Assembly: GCF_023921125.1 (NCBI RefSeq)
Contig: NZ_CP099466.1
Coordinates: 1,240,001 to 1,304,000, forward strand
DNA length: 64,000 nucleotides
Origin: Arthrobacter caoxuetaonis
GTDB taxonomy: Bacteria; Actinomycetota; Actinomycetes; Actinomycetales; Micrococcaceae
Direction of reading: 5' to 3'
In this document: in pieces, positions 1 to 7,511 of the stretch
Numbering within the stretch: position 1 is the first letter of the stretch
Layout of the letters: each line of letters starts with the position of its first letter
Position numbers and translations under genes: made by a program
Notes under the pieces: model-generated
Database searches by the model: none
What the model saw: the letters and a program-made list of their open reading frames with translations, nothing else
Told to the model about the DNA's origin: nothing

Positions 1-366
1 GAAGCGCACAGCAGCGTGACGCTGCTCGGATTCTCGATGGGCATGGCAGTGGCCAGCACCTTGATGCGGCACCGGCCCGAGGAGTTTGCCGCCGTCGTCG
101 GGCTCTCAGGTTTTGTTGTCCCGGCCGAAGGCAACGGATTCTTCCATGACGAGGAACTCGCCGAACTGAAGGTTCCGTTCTTCTGGGGCCGGGACCAGGC
201 CGATCCCGTCATCGACGCACCGCGGATCGAGTACACCCACGCCTGGCTCAACGGACACACCAAACTCACCAAGGTGCTCTACGCCGGCATGGGCCACAGC
301 ATCAACATGCAGGAACTCGGCCATGTGAAAGAGTTCCTGGCCCACACCGTGCTGGGATCCCGCTAG
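1..366 (+). CDS. alpha/beta hydrolase, C-terminal part (5' end outside window)
   Basis: The reading frame is open from base 1, so only the last 121 residues are seen. The nucleophile elbow GFSMG (Ser12 of the visible part) lies near the start, followed by a likely acid residue in GRDQADPVI and the catalytic His in the GMGHSI segment close to the C-terminus. This is the order expected for the carboxylesterase/phospholipase branch of the alpha/beta hydrolases (YpfH/YtaP-like). It is a soluble esterase of unknown substrate. Its TAG stop shares the palindrome CTAG with the stop of the convergent S4-protein gene, so the two genes overlap by four bases. The family is clear; the substrate is not. 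Confidence 0.8.
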   Translation, partial: EAHSSVTLLGFSMGMAVASTLMRHRPEEFAAVVGLSGFVVPAEGNGFFHDEELAELKVPFFWGRDQADPVIDAPRIEYTHAWLNGHTKLTKVLYAGMGHSINMQELGHVKEFLAHTVLGSR

Positions 367-593
367 GAAGCGGAAGCGATCCGGACTGCCTGACCGTTGA
401 CCTCCAAAGTGTCGCCCGCGTGAAGCTGGCGGCCGCGGCGCTCTTCGATCTCTCCGTTGACCTTCACGAGTCCGTTTTCGATCAGTTCCTTGGCCTCGAT
501 GCCGTCCTCGGCAAGGTTGGCAAGCTTCAGTGCCTGGCCAAGGCGGATCATGTCGTCACGGATGGGAAGGTCCTGGGGATCAGTTGAACTCAT
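363..593 (-). CDS. RNA-binding S4 domain protein (YbcJ-like)
   Basis: A 76-residue protein that is almost entirely one S4 RNA-binding fold. The segment with AKELIENGLVKVNGE, followed by RRGRQLHAGDTLEVNG, is the typical S4 beta-turn-beta core, at roughly residues 14 to 65. Stand-alone S4 proteins of this size (YbcJ/YaaA type) are thought to bind structured RNA, often ribosomal, but the target here cannot be told. The size is normal for the family. The gene runs convergent to the hydrolase and shares its CTAG stop. Upstream it faces the DMT transporter gene across about 100 bases that hold both promoters. Confidence 0.8.
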   Translation of the reverse strand: MSSTDPQDLPIRDDMIRLGQALKLANLAEDGIEAKELIENGLVKVNGEIEERRGRQLHAGDTLEVNGQAVRIASAS

Positions 594-699
594 AGGTCCA
601 TTCTGCCGGAAACGGACGACGGCGTTTTCCGCCTAAGGTACTTCCGCGCACCGGCGCGGTCCTGACGGCGGCGGGCCCGGCCGGGAGTACTGTGTAACG

Positions 700-1686
700 G
701 TGCCACAGCCTGCCCGCCTTCCTGCCGCCGTCGGCCTTCCCCTGGCGCTCGCCGCCGGTATGGCGATCCCTGCCCAGGCGCGGGTCAACGGCGAACTCGG
801 GGTGGCCCTGGACGATTCCCTTGCGGCGGCCCTGGTGAGTTTCGGCGTGGGGCTTGCCGTGATGATCGTGGTCAGCGCCATCCTGCCGCGCGGACGGGCG
901 GGCTTCGCCCAGATCCTGCCGTCCCTGAGGGAACGGCGCTTTCCGCGGATCTACATCCTGGCCGGCGTGATCGGTGCCTGGTTCGTGCTGACCCAGACCC
1001 TGACCATCGCGGTCCTGGGGGTGGCGGTTTTCACCGTGGCCACGGTCGCGGGGCAGACCCTCACCGGGCTGGTGGTGGACCGGATGGGCATCGGCCCCGG
1101 CGGGAAGAAGGCCCTGACCATCATGCGCGTGGTGGGAGCGGTCCTGACCATCGCCGCCGTCGCCTGGGCCGTGAGCCCTAAACTCTCCGGCACCGGTGGA
1201 ACAGGGGACTGGCTTTTGGCGGTTCTGCTGCCGCTCAGTGCAGGCATGGCCATGAGTTTCCAGCAGGCCATGAACGGCACCACCGGCATGCACTACGGCT
1301 CACCGATCACCGCGACCCTGCTGAACTTTGTCTCCGGCTTTGCAGCGCTGCTGGCCGTGTGGCTGGTCAAGGTTGCCCTGTCCGGAACGGGCAACCCGCC
1401 TCCGGACACCTGGTGGTACTACCTGGGCGGTCCGCTGGGCTGCATCTTTATTGGCGTCGGGGCGATGCTGGTCAAGACGCTCGGTGTCCTGCTGACCAGC
1501 CTGGGACTCATCGGCGGGCAGCTGATCGGCTCGCTGCTGCTGGATGTCTTCTTCCCGGCGCCGGGCTCAGTGGTGGTGGCAGCAACGGTGCTGGGGACCG
1601 CGCTGACCCTGGCCGCCATCGTTGTCGCCACCCTGCCGTGGAATATGCCAGGGGTGCGGCTTCCGGGATCGCGGCGGCGCCCGTAG
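700..1686 (+). CDS. DMT superfamily transporter (DUF606/YdcZ type)
   Basis: 328 residues, very hydrophobic, with about ten predicted membrane segments. It consists of two tandem copies of the DUF606 (YdcZ) unit: the first begins at the N-terminus (PAAVGLPLALAAGMAIPAQA, then RVNGELG), the second near residue 180 (LLAVLLPLSAGMAMSFQQAMNG). In each half the polar RVNG/AMNG turn follows the first helix, as is typical. Members belong to the drug/metabolite transporter superfamily and are presumed inner-membrane exporters; the substrate is unknown. The start is GTG at 700 with only weak ribosome-binding potential. It is probably monocistronic. Confidence 0.8.
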   Translation: MPQPARLPAAVGLPLALAAGMAIPAQARVNGELGVALDDSLAAALVSFGVGLAVMIVVSAILPRGRAGFAQILPSLRERRFPRIYILAGVIGAWFVLTQTLTIAVLGVAVFTVATVAGQTLTGLVVDRMGIGPGGKKALTIMRVVGAVLTIAAVAWAVSPKLSGTGGTGDWLLAVLLPLSAGMAMSFQQAMNGTTGMHYGSPITATLLNFVSGFAALLAVWLVKVALSGTGNPPPDTWWYYLGGPLGCIFIGVGAMLVKTLGVLLTSLGLIGGQLIGSLLLDVFFPAPGSVVVAATVLGTALTLAAIVVATLPWNMPGVRLPGSRRRP

Positions 1687-1696
1687 AGCCACGGGG

Positions 1697-1722
1697 CCCC
1701 TGGGGCCACGGTGCCCCCGGGG
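1697..1722 (+). terminator. GC-rich hairpin after the DMT gene
   Basis: Ten-base arms (CCCCTGGGGC and GCCCCCGGGG, one mismatch) separated by six bases, eleven bases after the DMT stop codon. There is no T-run behind it, so intrinsic termination would be weak. It may simply be a GC-rich mRNA end structure. Confidence 0.35.
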
Positions 1723-1780
1723 CCACCGCGAAACCCCCGAAAACCGACGCCCTGCCGCCCCTTCGACATAAATATGTAAC

Positions 1781-1799
1781 TAAGCCAAGCCTAAGCTAA
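1781..1799. promoter_or_regulatory. IdeR/DtxR-like iron box upstream of efeU
   Basis: The 19-mer TAAGCCAAGCCTAAGCTAA matches 14 of 19 positions of the actinobacterial IdeR/DtxR consensus TTAGGTTAGSCTAACCTAA. It is about 90 bases upstream of the efeU ATG in an unusually AT-rich patch. A plausible -10 (TCTAAT, 1802-1807) lies immediately downstream, so the box covers the -35 region, the place where an iron-loaded repressor would block transcription. Regulation of efeUOB by iron is expected from the pathway. The match is by eye; no search was run. Confidence 0.65.
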
Positions 1800-1886
1800 T
1801 CTCTAATAGCGCACAGTTCCGTTGCGTAATTATTCGCCTGCGCACGGCCGTAAAAGACCAGGGCGCGGCCCGGACCAAGGCGCGTT

Positions 1887-2738
1887 ATGACTGGTAATTT
1901 CCTCATCGGGCTCCGCGAGGGACTCGAGGCTGTACTGATAGTGGTCCTTCTCCTCGCTTATCTAAAGAAAAGCGGGCGGACTGCACTGATTCCCCGGATA
2001 TATGCCGGGATAGCTGTGGCGGTGCTGGTATCCCTCGGATTTGGTGCCCTTTTGACTTTCGGCCCCCGCGGTCTGACTTTCGAAGCGCAGGAAATCATTG
2101 GCGGTTCCCTTTCGATTGTCGCCGTGGGCTTCGTGACATGGATGGTTTTCTGGATGGCCACGGCCTCCCGCTCACTTGGAGCCGACCTGCAGAAACAGGT
2201 GGACCGCGCTTCGGACCAGAACGCCTGGGGCCTGGTCCTGGTGGCTGCCCTGGCCGTCGGCCGTGAAGGCCTGGAAACCGCTCTGTTCATCTGGTCAGCT
2301 GCGCGGGCGACCGGCCAGACCTGGGAACCGATCCTGGGCGCGGGCCTAGGACTCTCCCTCGCCGTGATCCTCGGTGCGCTCCTCCATAAGGGCGCCCTGA
2401 AAATCAACCTGAGCCGGTTCTTCACCTGGACCGGAGCGGCCCTGATCATCGTCGCCGGCGGCGTCCTCGCCTACGGCATCCACGACCTCCAGGAAGCCCG
2501 CGTGCTTCCTGGACTGTATTCGCTCGCCTTTGACGTTTCCCACATCATTTCCCCAAGCGGCTGGCTGGCCGCGGTGCTCAAGGGCATATTCAACTTCTCA
2601 CCCGCCACCACCTGGCTCGAAGCAGCCGCCTGGGTCCTTTACGTGATCCCGGTGATGTGGTTCTACTTCCGCAGCGTCCGACGCCGCGGCCCACGCCGGG
2701 ATGCAAACGCGCCCCGGCCCGTGACAGCGGCATCCTAG
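1887..2738 (+). CDS. efeU: EfeU, FTR1-family iron permease
   Basis: 283 residues with about seven membrane segments. It carries the two REGLE motifs that define the FTR1/EfeU iron permeases: residues 10-14 in the first helix and 126-130 in the fourth. The glutamates of these motifs line the ferric iron path. EfeU is the membrane channel of the EfeUOB system, which takes up iron with the help of the extracytoplasmic EfeO and the peroxidase EfeB. The length and the order of motifs are normal and both motifs are intact. It is the first gene of a three-gene operon, followed 31 bases later by efeO, with an IdeR-like box upstream. Confidence 0.95.
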   Translation: MTGNFLIGLREGLEAVLIVVLLLAYLKKSGRTALIPRIYAGIAVAVLVSLGFGALLTFGPRGLTFEAQEIIGGSLSIVAVGFVTWMVFWMATASRSLGADLQKQVDRASDQNAWGLVLVAALAVGREGLETALFIWSAARATGQTWEPILGAGLGLSLAVILGALLHKGALKINLSRFFTWTGAALIIVAGGVLAYGIHDLQEARVLPGLYSLAFDVSHIISPSGWLAAVLKGIFNFSPATTWLEAAAWVLYVIPVMWFYFRSVRRRGPRRDANAPRPVTAAS

Positions 2739-2769
2739 CCCCGCTGTCGAAAGCAACTAAGGAAAGACC

Positions 2770-3921
2770 ATGATGGCAAAACCCACACTCGCCCCTGCCG
2801 TTCTCCTGGCCGTCACTGCGCTGACGCTGAGCGGCTGCACTGACAACAACGCCGTTGCCGACGGTGCCATTACCGTTACCAGCACAGCGCAGGAGTGCTC
2901 GGTTTCCACCGGGACCACCCCGGGCGGAACCATCCGCTTCGACGTCACCAATGAGGGGACCGAAGTCACCGAGTTCTACCTGCTGGCAGAGGACGGCCTG
3001 CGGATCGTCGGCGAGGTCGAGAACATCGGCCCCGGCCTCACCCGCGATCTGGTGGTCATGGCTCCTGAAGGCCAGTACTTTACGGCGTGCAAGCCCGGGA
3101 TGGTGGGCGAGGGCATCCGCGCGGCTTTCACCGTCACCGAAGCCCCTGAAGGCCAGGAAATCAGCGCTGACCGTGCTGAGCTGCAGGAAAACGCCGTCAA
3201 CCTTTACGCCGCCTACGTCAAGGACCAGGCAGCGCAGCTGTTGGAAGGCACCCGTGAGTTCGCTGCGGCCTTTACCGCGGGGGACGAAGAGACCGCGCGG
3301 GCACTGTACCCGCAGGTGCGCATGCACTGGGAACGGATCGAGCCTGTCGCAGAATCCTTTGGCGACCTTGACCCGATCCTGGACGCCCGGGAAGCCGACC
3401 TCGAAGAGGGCGACGAGTTCACAGGCTGGCACCGGGCGGAAAAGGACCTGTGGGCTCCGGCGGACTACACCAAGATGACGGCGGAGGAACGCGCCTACAT
3501 TGCGGAGAAAATGGTCGCGGACACCGAGGAACTGTTCAGCCGGACCCAGGAGCTGACCTACACCGCGGACAAGCTGGCCAACGGTGCCAAGGAGCTCCTC
3601 GACGAAGTCGCCACGGGCAAGGTTACGGGTGAAGAGGAATTCTTCTCCCACACCGACCTCTGGGATTTCCAGGCCAACGTGGACGGTGCCCGGATTGCCT
3701 ATGAAGACCTCAAGCCGCTGCTGGCGGAGAACGACGGCGAACTCGACGCAGCGCTCGAGGAGAACTTCGCAGCGCTCCAGGAACTCCTGGACCAGTACCG
3801 GGTAGGCGAAGGTTTCAAGCTCTACACGGAACTCACTGACGAGCAGATCCAGGAACTCAGTGCCGCCGTCGATTCGCTGAGCGAACCTTTGTCGAAGCTG
3901 ACCGCAGCGGTCGTGAAGTAG
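2770..3921 (+). CDS. efeO: EfeO, iron uptake lipoprotein (cupredoxin plus M75 domain)
   Basis: 383 residues. A lipoprotein signal ends in the lipobox TLSGC (lipidated Cys23), so the mature protein is tethered to the outer face of the membrane. Residues about 33-125 form an EfeO-type cupredoxin domain with the CKPGM metal-site loop (Cys107, Met111). Residues about 135-380 form the imelysin-like M75 domain, including the GxHxxE motif as GWHRAE (Gly219-Glu224) that contributes to metal binding. In EfeUOB it delivers iron to EfeU. It is the full-length two-domain form, not the short EfeM form. It sits 31 bases after efeU and 12 before efeB. Confidence 0.95.
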   Translation: MMAKPTLAPAVLLAVTALTLSGCTDNNAVADGAITVTSTAQECSVSTGTTPGGTIRFDVTNEGTEVTEFYLLAEDGLRIVGEVENIGPGLTRDLVVMAPEGQYFTACKPGMVGEGIRAAFTVTEAPEGQEISADRAELQENAVNLYAAYVKDQAAQLLEGTREFAAAFTAGDEETARALYPQVRMHWERIEPVAESFGDLDPILDAREADLEEGDEFTGWHRAEKDLWAPADYTKMTAEERAYIAEKMVADTEELFSRTQELTYTADKLANGAKELLDEVATGKVTGEEEFFSHTDLWDFQANVDGARIAYEDLKPLLAENDGELDAALEENFAALQELLDQYRVGEGFKLYTELTDEQIQELSAAVDSLSEPLSKLTAAVVK

Positions 3922-3933
3922 GAGAAGCACCCG

Positions 3934-5208
3934 GTGAGTCCCGAAAAGGAACGTGGGAGTAAAGGCCTCAGCCGCCGTGGCCTGTTCACGGCGGCTGGGG
4001 CCGGGGGCCTCGGCTTGGCTGCCGGTGCCGCCGGAGCCTTTGCCGTGGACAGGGAACGCGGACGAAGCACGGACGACGTCGTGCCGTTCCATGGAACCCA
4101 CCAGGCCGGTATCACCACCGAGGCCCAGGACCGCATGCATACAGCGGCCTTCGATGTGACGGCGTCTACGCGTGCCTCCCTGGTTTCGCTGCTGAGGGAT
4201 TGGACCCGGGCGGCGGAGGCCATGACGGCCGGCCTGGAGATCGGAGAGACCGGCGCGGCGGACGGAGCCTACGACTCTCCTCCCGAGGACACCGGCGAAG
4301 CCCAGGACCTCCACGCGTCCCATCTGAGCGTGACGTTCGGATTCGGCAGGACCCTCTTCGAGAAAGACGGAGCTGACAGGTTCGGAATCGCGGACAAACT
4401 CCCGGCGGCCCTGATTGATCTTCCGCTGTTTTCCGGAGATGCACTCGAGGAGAACCGCAGCGGTGGCGACCTCATCGTCCAGGCATGTGCCGATGACCCC
4501 CAAGTGGCGGTCCACGCTGTGCGGAATCTCGCCCGGATTGCCTTCGGCCGTGCCCGGGTCCGCTGGTCCCAGACCGGTTTCGGCAGGACCGCCTCGACCT
4601 CGACGGCGCAGGTGACCCCGCGGAATCTCTTTGGCTTCAAGGACGGCACATCCAACCTGAAGCTGCAGGACGGTGCGCAGCTGGAGGAACATGTCTGGGT
4701 CAGCGGGAGTCCGGCGTCGGAATCATGGCTCGACGGCGGCACATACCTGGTCTTCAGGCGGATCCGGATGCATATTGAAACCTGGGACCGCACAACGCTG
4801 CGGGAACAGGAAGCCGTGACCGGCAGGACCAAGCGGGAGGGAGCTCCGCTTTCCGGGGGAGAAGAGTTTACCGCGCCCGACTTTGGCCTGCAGGGACGAA
4901 GCGGACCGCTAATCGATCCCGCTTCCCATCTGGCGCTGGCCCACCCCGACCACAACAACGGCGTCCGGATGCTCCGCCGGGGCTACAACTACGTCGACGG
5001 TTCAGACGGCCTCGGGCGCCTGGACGCGGGACAGGCCTTCATCGCGTTCGTGGTGGATCCGAGGACTCATTACGTGCCGATGCAGTCGGCGATGTCCAAG
5101 AGTGACCTGCTGGCCGAGTACCTCCGCCATACGGGCAGCGGCCTTTTTGCCGTGCCGCCCGGAATCGAAGCAGGCGGCTACATTGGCGACACCCTGTTTG
5201 GGTCCTGA
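3934..5208 (+). CDS. efeB: EfeB, Tat-exported DyP-type heme peroxidase
   Basis: 424 residues, start GTG. The N-terminus has a twin-arginine signal (SRRGLF at residues 13-18, then an Ala/Gly-rich hydrophobic stretch), so it is exported folded with heme bound. The DyP distal-site motif GxxDG is present as GFKDG (234-238), with the catalytic Asp237. The usual acidic insert and C-terminal ferredoxin-like half follow. Known EfeB proteins are deferrochelatase/peroxidases that oxidise ferrous iron or handle heme iron outside the cytoplasm for EfeO and EfeU. It is the last gene of the operon. A perfect hairpin terminator follows. Confidence 0.95.
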   Translation: MSPEKERGSKGLSRRGLFTAAGAGGLGLAAGAAGAFAVDRERGRSTDDVVPFHGTHQAGITTEAQDRMHTAAFDVTASTRASLVSLLRDWTRAAEAMTAGLEIGETGAADGAYDSPPEDTGEAQDLHASHLSVTFGFGRTLFEKDGADRFGIADKLPAALIDLPLFSGDALEENRSGGDLIVQACADDPQVAVHAVRNLARIAFGRARVRWSQTGFGRTASTSTAQVTPRNLFGFKDGTSNLKLQDGAQLEEHVWVSGSPASESWLDGGTYLVFRRIRMHIETWDRTTLREQEAVTGRTKREGAPLSGGEEFTAPDFGLQGRSGPLIDPASHLALAHPDHNNGVRMLRRGYNYVDGSDGLGRLDAGQAFIAFVVDPRTHYVPMQSAMSKSDLLAEYLRHTGSGLFAVPPGIEAGGYIGDTLFGS

Positions 5209-5286
5209 GGAGCAAACCGCGAACAACGGAGGTCTTAGGTCCCTTTAGCAGGACGGCGGTCTCATCAAGACTGCTCTGAAGCATAA

Positions 5287-5324
5287 AACGAATGCCCGGT
5301 GGGAAATCCCACCGGGCATTCGTT
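5287..5324. terminator. bidirectional terminator between efeB and the FG-GAP gene
   Basis: A perfect inverted repeat with 17-base arms (AACGAATGCCCGGTGGG and its complement) and the loop AAAT. It lies between two convergent genes; the arms end in AA/TT with T-rich sequence after the plus-strand arm, so it can serve both strands. Confidence 0.85.
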
Positions 5325-5364
5325 CCGTTATTCGCTCAGCTGAGACGTTTCGCCGGCTATCTGT

Positions 5365-7488
5365 CTAGAGTAAGCGCCGCCGCCAGATAAACCAGCTGCC
5401 GGCACCCAGCAGGAGAACGGCTCCGCCTGCGACGTACGGCGCGCTGCCTGCCAGCCACGACGCGGACTCGTTTTGAGCGTCCAGGGCTGTGGCGCTTCCC
5501 GTCCCGGCGGCGCGGCTTTCCGCGGACCCGGCCGGCTTGGCTGCGCCTGCCTCCTCAGACCGGTCTGCCTGCTGATCCGGGTCTGTCTCCCGGGAGTCAG
5601 CCGGAAGCCCGTCCGCCGGCGCAGAAGCGGGATCCGAGGTCACGGCCGGAGCCTGTGAAGAAACCTCGCCGGGGACAGTACCTGTTGCTGCCCCGTCTCG
5701 GACTGCCGGGTTCGTCAGTTCAGCCAGTGGCCGTTCCGGGGCGCTCCCACCCGATGTCGCGGTGGAGCCGCTGGTTGGTTCCGGGGAGCTGGTTGGCTCG
5801 GGTTTGGCCGGCGTCGTGGGGGAGCTGGTTGGTTCGGACGTGCTGGTCGGCTCTGGAGTGCTGCTTGGTCCCGGGCTGGCCGGTGTAGTCGGGGCCGGTG
5901 GAGCCGCCGTTGCAGCGGAGAGCATAAACAGGGAAACACTGTTGGCGCCGCCTGACACAACGTCCGGAGAGCGGTCGGCGTTGAGGTCGCCCGCGTACCC
6001 GATCGAACTGCCGCCGCCAGTGCCGAGGAGCACGCCGGTTTCCGGAGTCAGCGAGCCAAGCGAAACGGTCCCGGTTGAGCCGGCGTCACCGTAGACCGCC
6101 CAGACTTCACCGCCGCCTGCTGCCCCAACAAGAATCTCCGGAGTGCCGTCTGCGTTGAGGTCCGGGATTCCGGCCACCGAGGAACCGGCACGGCCGCCGT
6201 CCGCCGCGCCCTCGATCCAATAGCCCCGCTCCTGGCGCTCGCCGCCGCTGCAGGTGAGATCCGCATCGCCGGTGCTGCAGGAGTACACGGTGGCGCTGCC
6301 GGAGCCGGGGTTGGTCAGCACAGGGGCCGCTGACCCGGATCCCAGTACGACGGCGACGCCGCCGGGCCGGGGAGCGCCGTCCCGGGAGACTCCGTCGGCA
6401 CCAACGGCAATGTCCGCATGGCCATCGGCGTTGATGTCGCCGATGCCTGCGATCGAGGCCCCGAGCCGGTCGCGCTGCCGGTCCGGTCCGTAGATCATGA
6501 AGCCGTTGCCGTCCAGGGCGGCCAGGTCCAGCGTTCCGGTGCCCCAAATGGCGTACGCCGCACCGGACGCCGCGATGTCCGTTCCCCAGGGGGTCGCAGT
6601 GAAGGCCGAGACGAGGATGTCTGATCGGCGGTCGCCGTTGATGTCTCCCGCGGCGCTGACTGACCCCATGCGGTCCTGCGCGGCGGCGCCGTCGACGGTG
6701 CGGATCACCTTTCCTGTATCGCGCTGAACGTTCACGTTCTTCACGGACGTCTGGCCCTTGATGACCCAGACACGTCCGCTGTTGGTCCGGCTGTTGTAAT
6801 CGGCGAGGATGTCGCCCACGGCAATGTCGCCCAGCCCGTCGCCGTCGACGTCTCCGACATTGGCAACTGCGAAACCGAAGTTGTCGGTGGACTTATCGCC
6901 GCCAGCCTTGTCTGCCGCCCCGGGATCTTCGATCACGAATCCGCGGGTACCCAGGAAGTCGAGGTCGACGGGGGTGAAATCCCGCTGCCCGAAAATCACG
7001 GTGGCCTGCTGGTAGTTGCGGCTGCCTGCGCCGAGGACGAAGTCGTCGAGTCCATCACCGTTGACGTCGTCGAGGCAGGAGACGGACCAGCCTACCCAGG
7101 CGCCGCCGGGAACAGTGACGGAGGGGCCATCGATCCGGATGGTGCCGGAGACATCCGGATCCGCGACGTCACCGCTCTTGTCCGCAACGGATCCGAGGAC
7201 AACGTAGGCTGCGCCGGTGTTGGGGTAGCCGGGGCGGTCCCATCCCCAGTCGCCCAGCACGCTGTCTTCAAAACCGTCGCCGTTGATGTCGCAGGAAGTG
7301 GAGCTGACGGCGAAGCCGAGGGTACCGTTCGGTTCCCCCTGCAACTTGCTTTGGCCAAGCACCGGAGTGCCTTCGTCGGCAGTGGCCGCCGGCAGTCCGG
7401 GTGCAGCCAGGGCGCCTGCACTGATCAGGGCGGCTGCTGCTCCCACCGTAAGGTGTCTGCGCGGGAGGGAGAATGTGGAATTCTTCAT
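5365..7488 (-). CDS. secreted, membrane-anchored FG-GAP beta-propeller protein
   Basis: 707 residues. A signal peptide (about residues 1-38, ending near PAATADEG) is followed by an integrin-alpha-like region to about residue 520 with seven FG-GAP repeats. Each repeat carries a calcium-binding loop, for example DINGDGFEDSVLG, DVNGDGLDDFVLG, DVDGDGLGDIAVG, DINADGHADIAVG and DLNADGTPEILVG. A Pro/Ser/Thr/Glu-rich stalk of about 140 residues leads to one membrane helix and a short RRRLL tail, so the propeller is held away from the cell. The LAGSA segment before the helix resembles a degenerate sortase signal but is not a proper LPXTG/LAXTG. It is 23 bases downstream of the secreted His-rich protein and surely co-transcribed with it. 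The ligand is unknown; adhesion or a scaffold role is inference. Confidence 0.8.
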   Translation of the reverse strand: MKNSTFSLPRRHLTVGAAAALISAGALAAPGLPAATADEGTPVLGQSKLQGEPNGTLGFAVSSTSCDINGDGFEDSVLGDWGWDRPGYPNTGAAYVVLGSVADKSGDVADPDVSGTIRIDGPSVTVPGGAWVGWSVSCLDDVNGDGLDDFVLGAGSRNYQQATVIFGQRDFTPVDLDFLGTRGFVIEDPGAADKAGGDKSTDNFGFAVANVGDVDGDGLGDIAVGDILADYNSRTNSGRVWVIKGQTSVKNVNVQRDTGKVIRTVDGAAAQDRMGSVSAAGDINGDRRSDILVSAFTATPWGTDIAASGAAYAIWGTGTLDLAALDGNGFMIYGPDRQRDRLGASIAGIGDINADGHADIAVGADGVSRDGAPRPGGVAVVLGSGSAAPVLTNPGSGSATVYSCSTGDADLTCSGGERQERGYWIEGAADGGRAGSSVAGIPDLNADGTPEILVGAAGGGEVWAVYGDAGSTGTVSLGSLTPETGVLLGTGGGSSIGYAGDLNADRSPDVVSGGANSVSLFMLSAATAAPPAPTTPASPGPSSTPEPTSTSEPTSSPTTPAKPEPTSSPEPTSGSTATSGGSAPERPLAELTNPAVRDGAATGTVPGEVSSQAPAVTSDPASAPADGLPADSRETDPDQQADRSEEAGAAKPAGSAESRAAGTGSATALDAQNESASWLAGSAPYVAGGAVLLLGAGSWFIWRRRLL

Positions 7489-7511
7489 GGTTCTTCTTTG
7501 CTCGTTCCGGC

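Noticed and set aside
2590..4692. A 700-codon minus-strand open frame
   Set aside because: Antisense shadow of efeU, efeO and efeB, all of which have clear signatures on the plus strand.
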